Source of the DNA: Opisthorchis felineus
Taxonomy: Eukaryota > Platyhelminthes > Trematoda > Opisthorchiida > Opisthorchiidae
Direction of reading: 5' to 3'
DNA length: 64,000 bases
Assembly (NCBI GenBank): GCA_004794785.1
Contig: SJOL01007491.1
Coordinates: 409,332 to 473,331, forward strand
The notes under the pieces were generated by a model, which was given only the letters and a program-made list of their open reading frames with translations, did not search any database and had not been told where the DNA came from. A program made the translations under genes and the position numbers. This document shows positions 1 through 12,853 of this stretch, one piece after another; the stretch's first letter is position 1, and each line of letters begins with the position of its first letter.

Positions 1-115
1 AAACTCGGGGACTGCGCCTGCCTGACGAGCCCCAAAAGGGGCGAAACCGGTCGTGGGCTGTCGAAGAATTTTCAGCAACCTTATGAGTAGTATATTGCGT
101 AACATAAGTTGCTGG
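1..115 (+). mobile_element. Family A SINE-like repeat, copy A1 (cut by window edge)
   Basis: This is the 3' part of a dispersed repeat that recurs at least nine more times in the window. The recognisable pieces, in order, are GGTTGACGGAAACTC, a GGGACTGCGCC segment, a hammerhead ribozyme core, CTGTCGAAGAATTTTCAGC and AACCTTATGAGTAGT. The 5' part lies outside the window. Short length, dispersed copies on both strands and an embedded hammerhead fit a non-autonomous retroposon of the Sm-alpha type known in schistosomes. The family name is mine; I cannot match it to a named element. Confidence 0.7.
10..62 (+). ncRNA. Hammerhead ribozyme, core intact (family A)
   Basis: The conserved boxes are present in order: CTGACGA (22-28, fits CUGANGA), stem II GCCCC/GGGGC (29-33 with 38-42, loop AAAA), GAAA (43-46), and GTC at 50-52 as the cleavage triplet. 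Stem III is the palindrome ACCGGT (46-51), so it has three base pairs and no loop. Stem I pairs 16-21 with 53-58 (six pairs, two of them G-U), followed by an internal loop and an outer GAC/GTC helix (10-12 with 60-62). Very short stem III is typical of type I hammerheads in retroelements, which usually cleave as dimers. Activity is inferred, not shown. Confidence 0.75.
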
Positions 116-139
116 TTTGGAAATTCAGTTAGATTGACA

Positions 140-250
140 AAGGGATGATCTGAAGAGATTGCCGGAGCCCCCTGGGATCTCGTGAGCCCCAAGAAGGGCG
201 AAACCGGTCATGGGTTTTCGAAGAATTTTCAGCAACCTTATGGATGCCCT
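140..250 (+). mobile_element. Family A repeat, copy A2, with decayed hammerhead
   Basis: This second copy follows the first within 30 bp, as a partial tandem. Stem II (GCCC 186-189 with GGGC 196-199), GAAA (200-203) and the ACCGGTC block (203-209) are kept, but the first box reads CTCGTGA (179-185) instead of CTGANGA, so the catalytic core is broken. The 3' flank CGAAGAATTTTCAGCAACCT is the same as in copy A1. Confidence 0.65.
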
Positions 251-2670
251 ATAGAATATCTCCATCTTGAGATATTGAGAGGACTTGTGCCTTGAACACT
301 GTGTTGACTCAAAGCAATGTGGTCGCAGTCGCTATGACCACGTTCGATTCTGGTGTCCGGACAGATATAGACTGCAACATCTTCACATATCTAGCGTGAA
401 CTTTGCTGTCTTCCGTGACCTCCGGTAGCCAACCATTTTGAAAGGAATTTTATCATTCAAAGCGGTGCCAGTGATTACCAAGATAACCAGATAGGAGCTA
501 GAAGCATTCTTCACTTCATGCCCCTGTTGCTCAAACAGACACATGGTTCTTAATTGTCCAGTTAAGGATTTGTGTTCGTCAACCCATGCCAGCTATAATT
601 TTGGCAAGACGGTTATTAGGGGGCCTGAAGGCACTTCGGCTGTGCTGCTTGCAGTGACCACCCGGAAAACAAAACAATGCGTACTGATATAGGTGACTGA
701 TAAATTTTAGCTAGACAGACGGCATCAGTATGTGGGCAGCAGGCTGAATAGAATGGAACAGCATCGAAACAAAAGATTTCTTTTGTACGACGATGGATTG
801 GATATCCTGCAACACAATTTACTTAGGCTATTGCGTCCTACTAGACGGTTCCACACCAAGCATGCCAGTCGTCCCACGCGCGGCGTTGACCTTACCACCT
901 ACGTAAAATACGGAAATCTAACGCATGGCTCCAAGTATATAATGGGAAACACTGCAGTTTTGTTTGAGTGGAAAAATAGTGATTCACTACATAACATAAA
1001 GTGAGTGGTGCAGGAACAATCTACCGAGCCACCATGCGTTTTCACCCAGCCAATAATCTATACAACTTTAGTTCGTCAGTGAAAGTACTGCAGCGATGTA
1101 GAACCCCTTATTCATATGCAAATCAGTCTCATGCTGTTAATGGTGGGAAAAGTAGTGGTCCACCCTTACTAACGGCATTCTCTTAGTTGACAAAGTTAAT
1201 GTTGGAAATGTGAACGCTGGTAGTGAATAACGTTTCATAAATATTATCGGGTCTGTTAGTTTGGGTCATAAAATGAGTATAGCGCAAGGATCTATACGAT
1301 CTGAGTACAGAAAACAGTCGAGCTTTGATCGTATGAATAACAAACTGTTTTGCCGGTAGTACAAAGTTTCCAATGTTCCTGATCTATGAATATATTGGCT
1401 ACAAACGAATGTGCTACTGTATGGTTGTGTTCCAGTAGGACTTCAAACATGTGCTCGTGAACTTTCCGACTCAAAAGTTTCATGGGCTTTTTGCACTATG
1501 TGGAGAAACGGTACTAGTTTCATATTACTAAACTTTCCAATTTGTTGTATCGTGGTTTATGTTGAGGCACCTTCACTCCCCCAATGAACAAGAGAACAAA
1601 GTTGTTCTTTGACGAATTTCAAGAATCTTACAAGGATTTATAAAGCTGCATTAAATTTTTTGCTCAAACGGCCTCTCGTTCGCTTCTTTTCCTTCGTTAT
1701 CCTTCTGTGAGATCTTGTTCATTATACTGGTGATGAATTTCCCCCTCTTCTTACAAACATTCCTTTTGTGTTGGGTGAGAATAAGTGACTGTCTAAAACT
1801 TCTCAAGCGACTTTGCCTAGAAATTTGAAAACACAAGGTGTGCTATGCGAGATAGTTCCATCTTACCAGAATCATATCAGTGTTCACTGGCAACATATCT
1901 AGCTGATGCCCAAGGCACTCTTGCAGAAATCATAGTTGAGAAACACTAATTGGACATACTTAACGTACCTGCATAGTTATTGTGGTCGCTATGTGCCTAC
2001 CCAGGATATTTCTTTCAAAGTTTGGACCACCTAGTCCGTGCTCGATATTTCAGCCCAGGCTATCATCACGGGACTTTAAAGTCATGGCAAATGTCAGCTG
2101 CTTGCTGATCCACTTGTGCCAAATACGCAGAACTTGTGTTCCTCCGTTGAGGCAAACCATCAAGCAGCCAGAAAAAGCATGCCCGTGTTACTTAGTTTCT
2201 GTATTTGTGTGCTGCACATTTTCGCATCGCACAGAAAATGACGTTATGCACTAGATTCAGGGATACCCCCAGGGGTGCAAGTGGTTCCATGTTGCCCAAT
2301 CATCATACCTCGTGCTGAATTATTTCACCACCTTAGTAATTCTTCGTCTACACTTGTAACAAAGTTCAGATAACGCGTGCGATTGCAGTCAAGATTGCAG
2401 GTATAAATAGCGGGTAATTACCATTACCTGTCATATAAGCAAGGGAGTCCCTATACTCATTCCTATGAGTGGGAGCAACGTTCACAGCCCACAGTGTTTT
2501 AAGACCAAATCTCACTGTGAAAGCCTACTGTAAAGGAAAGGTTGAGTGTGCACAAGTGTTCTGCATGAAATTCTGACTCGACGAACGGGTGCAGCTTGAC
2601 TTTTGATAAAGCCTATAGGGCCGAAAACTTGAAAAATCACGGGTCTAGCGACTGACTGCAAACTGCAACA
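251..2670. other. No gene recognised
   Basis: Only short open frames occur (up to 90 codons, for example 732-1004 and 1982-2254 on +), with no motif, no signal peptide and no convincing splice context. I see no repeat with a clear partner elsewhere in the window. Confidence 0.5.
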
Positions 2671-2672
2671 AA

Positions 2673-3173
2673 TTAGCTAAGAATCAGACATTTCAGTGAG
2701 GTCCACAATGAAAGCTTTAGCAGCACAATTACTGCAAACCTTAGAAAAATGTCGAACACACAGTGGCCTGGTGCATCACCCACGCGATTTTTTCGTTCCT
2801 TAGCAGTTTGCTGATGAAGGCCTGCGTCAACAGGGCTCAGGTGATATGTGTTGATTTTACTGCTGGTTTGAACCGAATATAGCCGTGCAAACTCATCGCA
2901 TCGGCCATGGAGCTGTGAAAATAAGCCAGAATTTTGCTTCACGGTTCCATCCACTGGGCTTCAAGTTTCGTAGTTTAGAACCTGATAATTATTGAAGAGA
3001 TTCTGGTTCATGGCAAATGTAGTGTTGATACAGGTTCCGTCCAAACAACCAATGCCATTTTGACGCGTAATGTAACGAGTATTTTTGACCACAAGGTCAA
3101 CACCGGATCCCATTTTACGGGACAGTGTAAGAGTGCCCGTTTCCCTTGTGAAATTTCCAGTCCTGAGCTTCAA
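2673..3173 (-). pseudogene. Possible DDE (PIF/Harbinger-like) transposase scrap
   Basis: On the minus strand a 70-codon frame (3173 to 2961) contains IGCLDGTCI followed by NQNLFNNYQV. This resembles the first catalytic block of PIF/Harbinger nucleases, where an IG-x-DGT motif carries the first aspartate and is followed by a basic/aromatic stretch and a beta strand. A second minus frame (2954 to 2673) continues downstream but shows no recognisable second aspartate block. No terminal inverted repeats were found. The match rests on one short motif and could be chance. Confidence 0.15.
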
Positions 3174-3174
3174 A

Positions 3175-6100
3175 GATCGAACCAGCGTCAGTTATTTCCG
3201 AATGGAAGTAAGAGCCATTTGTGTGTGGTGGGAAAATGGGAATCCTTCCAGCGCCCTTCTGACAAACGTTTTATGGCTGTTTGAACTTTGTACCCTCTCA
3301 CTGAGTTGGCACAGCTGATTTTATCGGCAGGAATTTCCCAAGCACAGAAGAGGACCAATTGTCAGCGACCATGTACCGCCCATTGTCTCATGAGGATGGG
3401 TGGCAGCCAAGCTTTACGCACCTACACCGGAAGTTTTTTCCACCGAACGCAGTCATACTGAGCACAATATGTGATGTACTTGACCTAGAAGATGAGGTTG
3501 TTGGACGGAGGGCACAATAAGGTGGAAATACATAATGTACGTTGAGGCGACTCGGTGGTCCCAAGGGTAGGTAACCAGTAAAGTCTCCCGCAACTGCCCA
3601 CATGGTACTTTGCAAGTGGTTGCCCAGTTTTTTAACTCCTGTGGATCCCATATAATGCGATTGAAGTGATTTGTTAAATATTGCATGGTGGAAAAGTCTG
3701 AGGCAAATTTTACCGCACCCATTTTGACCCCCCGCGGAACTCTCTTCGTCTAGGATTTTCAGCAAATTGCGACCACGCTTATGCTGTGTATAAACCCTCA
3801 ATTTTGACAAGTTATAACAGCATGCCAATCGCCAGCTGGTAAACAACACGGTTTCAGATTGCCCCACTGGACACGGTAATCGTTAACAGACGGGACAGCC
3901 TGTTCTAAAGGGTGACAGCAGAAACATGGAACCCGTTATCAACTTTTGTCAGTCAACCATGGTTGGAATTCACGAATCAGTAAAGACTGGCTGCCAAGGC
4001 TGTAACGACAACGAGCAGATGCAGTGAGTTATTATGGAAGTTGGGACACCCGGTTCGCAGTGAGTATCACATAGATCCGTCGCAAAAATGCATGATGGCC
4101 AGTTTCACCAAACACTTCGGGAGTTTTGCCAGCAACAGTTTAAATCCCCACTATTTCATTGGAAAGATGGTAACTGTCCTGATAAATGGAACCTACACAA
4201 CTTCGTCCCATGCAGCGCACGATCTTTTTTCATCCCAAGTTATGATATCAGTGACTCACTGTTTGGCATTCAGTAAATGCAAGATGGTTCTGATCAAGTC
4301 TGTTCGAAAGACAACAGCGTAAGATCACACCTGGAGCGGCAACATGAAGGCTTACGATCAGTTACAATAGCAAGTTATTCCACATGTTATCCCATCCACT
4401 GCGGTCCACAGTGGGCATTTTGCCTCAATACTGTAATGTTCTGTTCAACATGCTACCCCTGTGCAACAACCTAACACTCATCAAAAAGGTCAAGTTCAGT
4501 CACTGACACCATTATGTCACAGGTTAAACAAATGTTCAGGATAGCCACCGACTGCCATGACGCTTTGAAAAACAGGTGTCTGATTGTGATGGGCTTTTTA
4601 CCGGTGCTGGACCTTTTATTACAGTTAAAATAATATCGATTTAGGGTGAAATTCAGGAGAACTCTGTCGATTTTGATCCTGTTTTCGAAAATAATCGAAC
4701 CGAATATCTCGACCTTAGGTGGGTCACTCAATTTGCGATAGACATGCTCAAGAATATTGCTAATGACACGCGGTCACGCACCAAACCTAAAGAGACACGT
4801 TATGTGGCCCAATGTGAATGACGCACAATCCAAGGATCACGTAGTATCCGGTGCAACTTCTAGAAGCAGTTCTCAATACAAGAGAAGGAGCTACCCAGGC
4901 TAAATTGGCCTTTTGATTTAGTAACCTATCCAAATCGGATTGTGCTGATTAGAATTCCGTATTTCGTTCCTTCACCGATAGGCTAATATCACAATAAGAG
5001 CCTGTATAACTTTTAGAGACCATCTAGTTTTGCATTTGTGTGTTATCCGTAGGTTTTTTCATGAGTAAAAGAGGATAGAATAAGCAAACTTCGACAAAGG
5101 CTCACTCTTTCAGTTGTCAGTCCACCAGGAGGATTGAGGGTATTTTCAATACGATGAGAGCACTGAGCAGCGTAGATCAGGCTGAGCAAGCGCCAGATTG
5201 AACAAACATCTTTTTTAGAAATCAAGGTTTGATGACACTTTACGGTCTGATAAATAGTGGGTATGTGTAAGGTAATCGCCGGAACGCGATGGAACCGAGA
5301 ATAACAAAAGTTTAATTCAAACAAAGCATATTAGTCGGAAGGATGTGACGTAAATTGTAGGTCACTAACATGGCTTTAACGAAGAATGTGCTCAGCGGAG
5401 ACCAATTTGATATTGGAATAATTGAAGGTCCATTTAGAATTAAGGACATGGTGTTGACTGTCCGACGAATATTGCTTATCAGCGCACTGATGCGTTCTAC
5501 CCTTAGGTTCGAAATATGATAGTAAAGGATGCTTAAGACTGTATTGATAAACAAACTACTGAAACTTGTAAAAATACATCAAAACGTTGGCCACTTTATT
5601 CGTTACTCAGCAGGAGTCCTGCGTACGGTGAAGCATTACGCGAGCGGTGCGACAAATGTTGAACATGTTGGGGAAAAATGTGTACCAATTTCATACTAGG
5701 GTACCATTCTCCCAGCTGTGTTTAGTGAGTGGACGAACCTTTTGTTAGTCCCAAAATGTCAGTTAGTGTTTGCAGAGAGAAGTTTGTTCGATGGTCAGTG
5801 ATACGTCTCATTCGACCGAGACAACTATTCATCTATTTCCCTTAGCCCTTATAACCCAATAGCTACGATACTCAACCTACCACTAACCTAATCACACAAA
5901 TTCAATTCCCCTTATCCGCGCACCGTCTGTATTCCCATCACCGAATTGCTCCCGGGTTATACTACACGCGTCCAGTCTAGCTAGTTTGTTGATGACAAGG
6001 CCGAAATTTGCTTCATTGCATCCCAAGGGTATTGTTCGCGCAACAGGACGCGTGCTTTTGGCTTCGAACAAGATGGGACATTCCCTGTTACTAGATTGCT

Positions 6101-7850
6101 TCAAGTGCGCAAGTGAAGAGAACAACAGATATCGATTATAGCAAACAGGAGGCGGAAAGAGCTGTTTCAACAACGCGAATATAACGTGGACGGAACCAAT
6201 AATAATGCTGTGATGTGGAAAAGCGCATGTCCCGATTAATAACCAGTCTCGTGGAAACCCTTGTGTATAGAATGTGCCATAAACGCATGGTAGAAACGTC
6301 GACCGGTATTAGTTGCTTCACGGTTGGAACAAACAAAAACTTTATACCATAATGATATGCTGCTCTTGTTCTGCTAGGACTGTTTCTCTAACTAACCCTT
6401 TTAAAGTATTTGTTTTGACTGCTGTTTACGAAGAAAATAGTTTAGGAAAAGAAACGTCCGGTAATATGCAATATAGCGCATGAAACGTGCATTAAACCCA
6501 ATTCAACCATTACCCCCAATTTTCGGTTTGTAAAAAGATCAAGGTAAGAACGGCTATGTAATCTACAGAATGCATAATAGAATAGGTCAAATTTGAAGCA
6601 CTGGTCAACTTGGCGACCAAGCTGAGAGGATAATCGTGAAGTTCTGAAATTCGGTGCGCCTTCATAAGCCAACAATACGAATCAAATATTGGTAGATAAA
6701 TAGTATGACGATAACGTGAAGAGAACTATCACTCATTTGGCATTAAATGGGGGTCGAGTCGACGCCAGAGATTTGGGTGTGTACCCCGCGAAAAGCTTGA
6801 ACCTCAGTCCCACATTGTAAGTCCCTACAAAAATTTCGAATGGCGGGTTATTTCTTGTGGGGTGACAAGAGGTGTTCAAAGTTGTTATTCCTCGGTCTTT
6901 GTTCAAACCTTTTACAAGAGTGGTGTGACATAAACTTTGTTTCACATATTCAGGTATTTCTGCATCAGGGATCCCATTTGACCGTCTCTGACGGAAAAGT
7001 GTTTCTAGGGTAGCAGCATGTCCGCCAGCGTTAGACAGAAGTTAACAACTATTCTTACTCGCATCTACTTCAGTTCAAGTAAGATGTTACTTGAAGACAC
7101 AAACCACAAGGCAGTAAACTCCAGTTCCCCTGAATGTGCACCATTAGTTCACCTAAAGCTGCCATGACACTTATACTGGTAAAATAGACGTGTCTTTAGC
7201 GGTGAACGGCTGAATATCTTTCAAAGTACTTATAGAAGCGCGCTTCACAGCTGATTTCGGAATCTTCAGCACACATTCAAAATATATCTTCGGCGATTTC
7301 CAGGCTTATTTTGATGAAAAATCATTCACAACTCCGCTGCACTTTCAAGACCACAGACTTGCAACATTTAGACGAGATTTATTGGTATAAATCAAGATTG
7401 TGTGGACGGACGTGACTGACTTACATCGTCTGTTTGCTATGATGTTGACTGTACCTCATCCTCCTATCAAAGGTTGATGCGTTTCCTTTATTGTTGTCTT
7501 TGTGTGGTCGATCTATTAATGCGCGTTTAATTAACGGCATACGATCTATTTTGACCGAATGAACCAAGGAGAACAGACAAATACAAACCTGAAAACAAGC
7601 TGCATCTGTCTGAGAGAGAAAAGTATCATATTGCTTAGAGGAAAACTGTAACATGGTGAAGTGCTGAGATCAAAAAGCGCCTGATCAAAGGCTCCTGGTT
7701 CGTCCAGTAGAAAGCAATTGGTTGCTGTTCGATTCTTTGACTTGATCAAACTTCGACAAACCACTTGGTCTCTTGTATAGACGTAATGCACTACTAATAA
7801 GGTTGCAGAAAACTTTTCGAAAGACCACGGTCGGTTTCTCCTTTACTTAC
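3175..7850. other. No gene recognised
   Basis: The longest frames are on the minus strand at 3388-3867 (159 codons) and 3453-3722 (89 codons). They overlap in different frames and neither shows a domain. Other frames are under 95 codons. No tandem repeat, RNA gene or transposon fragment was recognised here. Confidence 0.45.
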
Positions 7851-7854
7851 ATCA

Positions 7855-8075
7855 TAAACGAGAGATCCAGTTGAGCCTCCCGTCGAAACCAAGTTGATAT
7901 GCAATTGAGTGTATTTGTTGAAGTCTGTCCAATTTGGGTTCAAGTGGAATATAAGGTTGACGGAAACTCGGGAACTGTGCCTAACTGATGAGCCCCAAGA
8001 ATCATGAAACCGGTCGTGGGCTGTCGAGCAGTTTTTAGCAGCGGTACGTGTGGTGTATTTCGTCTATACAACTAT
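7855..8075 (+). mobile_element. Family A repeat, copy A3
   Basis: This is the fullest + strand copy of the family's middle part: CCGTCGAAACCAAGTTGATA, then GTGTATTTGTTGAAGTCTGT, CCAATTTGGGTTCAAGTGGA, ATAAGGTTGACGGAAACTCG, and the ribozyme block. Together with copy A4 it defines the unit, which is at least 300 bp. Confidence 0.7.
7973..8030 (+). ncRNA. Hammerhead ribozyme relic, stem II lost (copy A3)
   Basis: CTGATGA (7985-7991), GAAA (8006-8009), the ACCGGT palindrome (8009-8014) and C8015 of the GTC triplet are all kept. The 3' strand of stem II reads ATCAT instead of GGGGC and cannot pair with GCCCC (7992-7996), so this copy probably does not fold. Stem I pairs GCCTA with the block just after the cleavage site. 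Confidence 0.6.
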
Positions 8076-8084
8076 CGCGAATAC

Positions 8085-8215
8085 CGTGCCGACTGAAAGA
8101 TGAGGAGGCCTGGTGCAGTGCATTCATTTGTTTAAGAACATCAAAAACAAGATGTTCAGCTGGGTTGCAGGTGAGTTGCCCGTCAAAACCCAATTTGTTA
8201 CGGTTAATCTCTTAG
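8085..8215 (+). mobile_element. Family A repeat, 5' fragment A3b
   Basis: This fragment carries the 5' part of the unit only (GAGGCCTGGTGCAGTGCATTC, then TTCAGCTGGGTTGCAGGTGA and CCCGTCAAAACCCAATTTG). It lies just downstream of copy A3, so two copies in the same direction sit nearly in tandem. It has no ribozyme block. Confidence 0.5.
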
Positions 8216-11200
8216 TCGGATGCTTGTAAAACAAGAGTGGTCAGTACTGCTCCAACCTGCGATTATACACCATCTTGGTGGTGTACTTACTAAACACTTA
8301 ACAAATGAGTTGCTACTATGGTGAATTAGGTTTGGATTATTAAAACCTTGATAAGTAAATTACTAATATGGGGGTAGCTGAAAAAAGCGTTAATACTGGA
8401 AGGTAAAGAGATAATCAGTAGTCCTAAGTTTGATCCACCGACCAAGAAGATACAACTCTCGTAGAGGAAACCAACCTAGTGTGTTGAAAAACACTCCATT
8501 ACAGGATATCCCCAAATGGTTAAAGACAGTCGGAATGAACCGACGACTGCGCCATGAGGAGGACTTAACTTGCACTATGTAGCGCTGTTCGATAATACTA
8601 ATAGAATTGTAATTAATCTTAGTGAATATAAACCAAGTAGGGTTTATCGCATGTCCTGTGGATCTATTCAAGTGAGACTGCTCGGAACCAGCATTGGAAT
8701 GAGTCGATCTGCTATTTCATGGAAGTACTGAAGCGTTCCTCACTCAGTGATCTGGGGAACAGAACAGACAACCAGTGCCATCTTACTATTTCTTTTAGAA
8801 TCTGTCATTGTCCAATGTAGAAAGCAGGCCCACATGAACAGTTGGATCTTGCCGATATAACAGTGTGGCGGTTGACTGAATGGGTGGTTCGTGCGATGTT
8901 TTAAATGGACTTAAGCGTTATTTCCGAGCTTGCGGCACGCACTGTGCACATTCGTTCTGTGTGTCAGTTGCCATGGCGCCTATCCAGCAGCTGTCAGCCT
9001 AAGTTAAACTACGTTACAGTACTACATTACTCAGCGAGTGCCCGAAATGCTTGTGCTCACATAGGGAGGTGTTTGGCCCTCGGACCAGGTCTCAGGTACA
9101 TGTCTCAGCTGAGTAGTGCATTCTAGCATTCCGTCCCTCGGCAATTTCATAAATGAGCACAACTACGTAGAATATCAGAATTTCCACTAGATATTGCCAT
9201 TCGATAAAACATTGATTTATCGCCCTCTATCTCTACAGTCTGTGTTCAGGGGTAGGTCGTACAGCTGCCATAGCACTGCCGGGCTGGTGTGTGAGCTTTT
9301 TACTGCTTAAACCTAAACCTTCAGTTGGTGAAGAGTCAGCGCCCTGCTCAACTCTGGGATGATCCTCGGGGGTTGACCAAGGAGCCAGTGACTCTAAGTA
9401 AATCGCTGGGCCACGCAACAAGGAAAGATTTGAATAATTTTCTTTTTTATAGTGTCAGTCAGTTGGCGCAGCAGTAATTGGGAGGGAACAGGATTCCATA
9501 TAGGTTCCCGTACTTCTCGGACATCAGTACTTTCTGTACCCGACCACTGTCATGGGGTACACATTGAATTACAGGCTGAACAAATCCGTTGTCCAGGATA
9601 AGTTTCACTTAACACATGGCCTGTGGTTTTGGCTTAGTCGCTATTACAGATGACGATTCTTCAAAAGCTAATACTGCGGAATTTATGGGGGGATGAAGTT
9701 TCTGAACAAAAAACTTGTTTGCAGGTTAACCACCCATAACTTATGGACAGCCAAGTTAGAGTGTTTATTTACCTGGGTGGAAAGAATTACTTCAAAAAGG
9801 CAGTCCTAGCAGTCTTCCTGAAATTCTCTTAGTGCCAACCAGATAAAGACTAAATGAGCGATCCGGAAAAACTCCGAATAACAGTCACATTGATAACAGC
9901 CATTGTGATTCGGACTAAATCTCTCCGTAAAACAGTCTACAGATAAGAGATTACACCCTGAAGATTTATTGAAATACCATCTACTGTTCTAAATTTGGGG
10001 ATGGAAAACAAAATGTTCTGAACAGTAGGTGTTTGTTATTTTGCCGTTCGTTCACGAGCTGCATCACAAACGCCTTCCACTTGAAACAAGCATCCCACAA
10101 AATATTGAATGTAAGTCCATGGAGTGGTGTGATAGTCTCACTAATTTCGCCAACAGAAGTGACCAGAAGTGGCACCGAGAACACGTGCCTTGCTTTTACC
10201 AGCACACTACACAGCAATCGTTGTTCTTCGTTTTTTCCCCCAAGGATTGGACTTGGTATGTTCTTTGCGCTGAAGGAAGAACGTGCACTAGTTTTGATCT
10301 TTAGACCGATATTGATTCTTGGACTGTTGCTGATCAATATTTGGGCAGCACACAAATCCGGACGCGCAGCACACCTTGTGCCTACCATCCCAAATTACAT
10401 AAAAATAAATAGACGACTCCAGTAGATGATGTTGTATCGCCTATCATTAGGTGTGGAATAAGAAGGGAGGTGTTTTAGCAGACAATGATGCAGATCCATG
10501 TTGCAGTATTTGGTTTCTATGCCCCGGCAATTAAAGTATTTGTACGTATGCTGTACACAATAATGTAGAATCCCGATAAAAGAAGGCCACTCATTACTTG
10601 GCGAGACACTGTTCGGACACTTGTTTATATGCACTGTGCGAGTTGTATACTCAGCCAAAATGATGGAGGTACGGCTCGTGAATTTGTATACAGTTTGCAG
10701 AAAGTTTATGAACAGAGCACAAGGTAAACAATTCTCTGCTTTTACCCAGTTTAATAGTGATAAAACTCTGTCATGAATTACCGACCTTGTCCCGGGGTGA
10801 ACTTGGCTTGATCCATTTAGATGACAAACCCACGCAAACATTCCAATAGGAGATACCTAAAAAGGAGACTGTTGACAGTCCAAACCTAGCCTCATGATAC
10901 ACCATGCCTTTGATGGAAGCGAAAACCATTCTTTCAGATAATATGTTTATCTAGACTAGGTAGATCGCGTTCATAACGCATGAGTTGGTTAACCATGGCG
11001 CAACTGCAGAAATGTGCCTCATTGAGTAATATTAAAATCCAAGTTATTCACTCCGGCTGGATAAGATAGCCCCATATTTGGTTCCTGTGTGAACGTTGGC
11101 TTTACTGAGAGTCATTATGACCACTATTCGTTAACAGCAAGAGCACGGACACAAACACCAAAGCATTCGAAAATTCGAGGCACCGGATGGCAAAAAATTG

Positions 11201-12283
11201 TTGCCAGTTTGGCTTCCAATGTTGAATTGGCATGTGGAATCATACACGCGACAGGTGTAATATGAGCCCATTATACATCCCAGCATAAGGCCAAACGTAT
11301 TTGGGAGTTCTTTAGGTGCTCCACAACTACTGGTGAACTCAAATATTGCTTACTAAGTGATGGGAAATTACGCCTGTCTAGTTTATATGTGCCACGAATT
11401 CACGTCAACAGCTTACTCACTACCAAAAGGAAAGCAGGATAGCGCTACCTCATTCAACAGGCCGTGCCCAGTAGACTCGTCCACCTGGTGTTTCACAGCG
11501 GAGTTCGACTAAGGCATAGTATAAGCAAGTATCATCCGGCTCAGAACGCTTATATAAACCAATCAAATTGCTGCATTTCCCGGGACAAGCTCCTTAACAC
11601 TTGAAAAGTTAAGTTTTTAAACTCAGAAAAAAGGCAGAAACACGAAAACGACTCTTCAGCTAAATGTACATGTGTACATACATGAAAAGCTTCCATGTGC
11701 TCATTCGTAACATTGGTAATTTAGCACTTTCTTGACACCTAGCGGTTTAGAATTGCTCCTATTATGTTCGGTTTTAACCACCTGAAGCCTGGTCTTTCTA
11801 CACCAGAATCCAAAAGGACGACTGAATGAAAAATTGAACCCGTTGCGTTTGTAAGGGTTAGGATGCTTTTATAAAAAACGGTGTTGTAGAGCTAGCAACT
11901 GATGCAGTTTAGCAAGTTGCCAATGAGGGCATAGAAAACGTTGTCCTCTGTTAGGAATTTGGTATTTAGTACTTGACACTGACTGTGGCAACAGTGCCGC
12001 ACTTTTAAAAAATGCATTCAGAACAGCGTGCGGAATGACGTCCGTGCGAGTTTAACAGCGTGTAAACTGTTTTGGTATGTACAGGCGGGCATTCGCTTTA
12101 GAATACTATCATTTATACCGCACAAAATATTATTCTTAGGTAATAAATATTGCGTGAAAAATATTTAAGCACTAGCTGTCTCCATAGTCTTGGGATGAGG
12201 CATTCAGACTTTTGGAATTTGTTCAGGTCATCGGTTAGAATGCTGATGACCACACAGCGGGGGGGGGGTTTAGTAGGAGAAAA
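8216..12283. other. No gene recognised
   Basis: Several mid-sized frames occur (9981-10388 and 10395-10841 on -, 10033-10425 on +), all without domains and mostly overlapping each other. A GC-richer patch at 9233-9420 could be an old repeat but I found no clear partner. A run of ten G lies at 12259-12268. Confidence 0.45.
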
Positions 12284-12853
12284 ATGATCAACGGTAAAAC
12301 ACTACAAACGCGGTCAAACAAAGGACTGGTAAATATGCTGCCACGCATATTGGTCAGTCTTTGGTTGACCGCTTTGATAATGTCGGAATGCCACTCGTTT
12401 TTCGGACAGGTTGCAGACAAGTTTGTCAGAGTGAATCGTTTTGGACAAGGTCAGTTGTTTATGGTTTTCCCTGAAAGGTCTTACGTTCCGTTGAATTCTG
12501 TTGAACCTTCTTTTTGTCTGAACGCGCACACTTACAGTGTTATTTGCGTTCATTTCGTAATTAGAAACTGGTTGTCGGTAGGCAGTTTATCTGAATCATC
12601 TTTTGTAAATTTCATTTCCAAAAACGTTAGCTTACAAGAATCGAAACGTGCGAATAAAACATATTATTCCGATACTCTGCATGTTGGCAGTACAGTCATT
12701 TTATCCTTAATAACGGTCAACCGCGTTGATCAAAACGCCGAGCTCTGTGCAGTCATCAGCATTTCCTCTATGAACAAACAACCAGCTGTGCCTAAGCTTT
12801 CCCAAACCCTTCGTTCAGACCTCCTTCAGACTCCTCCGCACGACCGGTTATAA
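12284..12853 (+). CDS. Longest open frame in the window; hypothetical, perhaps a signal-peptide exon
   Basis: The frame is open for 189 codons. From the internal ATG at 12335 it reads MLPRILVSLWLTALI followed by small and polar residues, which looks like a secretory signal peptide. The remainder shows no domain I know. A frame of this length is not very unlikely by chance in 64 kb read six ways. One alternative is that only 12335-12449 is exonic: GTCAGT at 12450 is a possible donor in phase 1, the phase that the receptor exon at 49991 needs from its upstream partner. That would imply a 37.5 kb intron and is speculative. Confidence 0.15.
   Translation: MINGKTLQTRSNKGLVNMLPRILVSLWLTALIMSECHSFFGQVADKFVRVNRFGQGQLFMVFPERSYVPLNSVEPSFCLNAHTYSVICVHFVIRNWLSVGSLSESSFVNFISKNVSLQESKRANKTYYSDTLHVGSTVILSLITVNRVDQNAELCAVISISSMNKQPAVPKLSQTLRSDLLQTPPHDRL

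Noticed and set aside
3388..3867. 159-codon minus frame with an overlapping second frame
   Set aside because: There is no domain or splice context, and a frame of this length is expected by chance in 64 kb.
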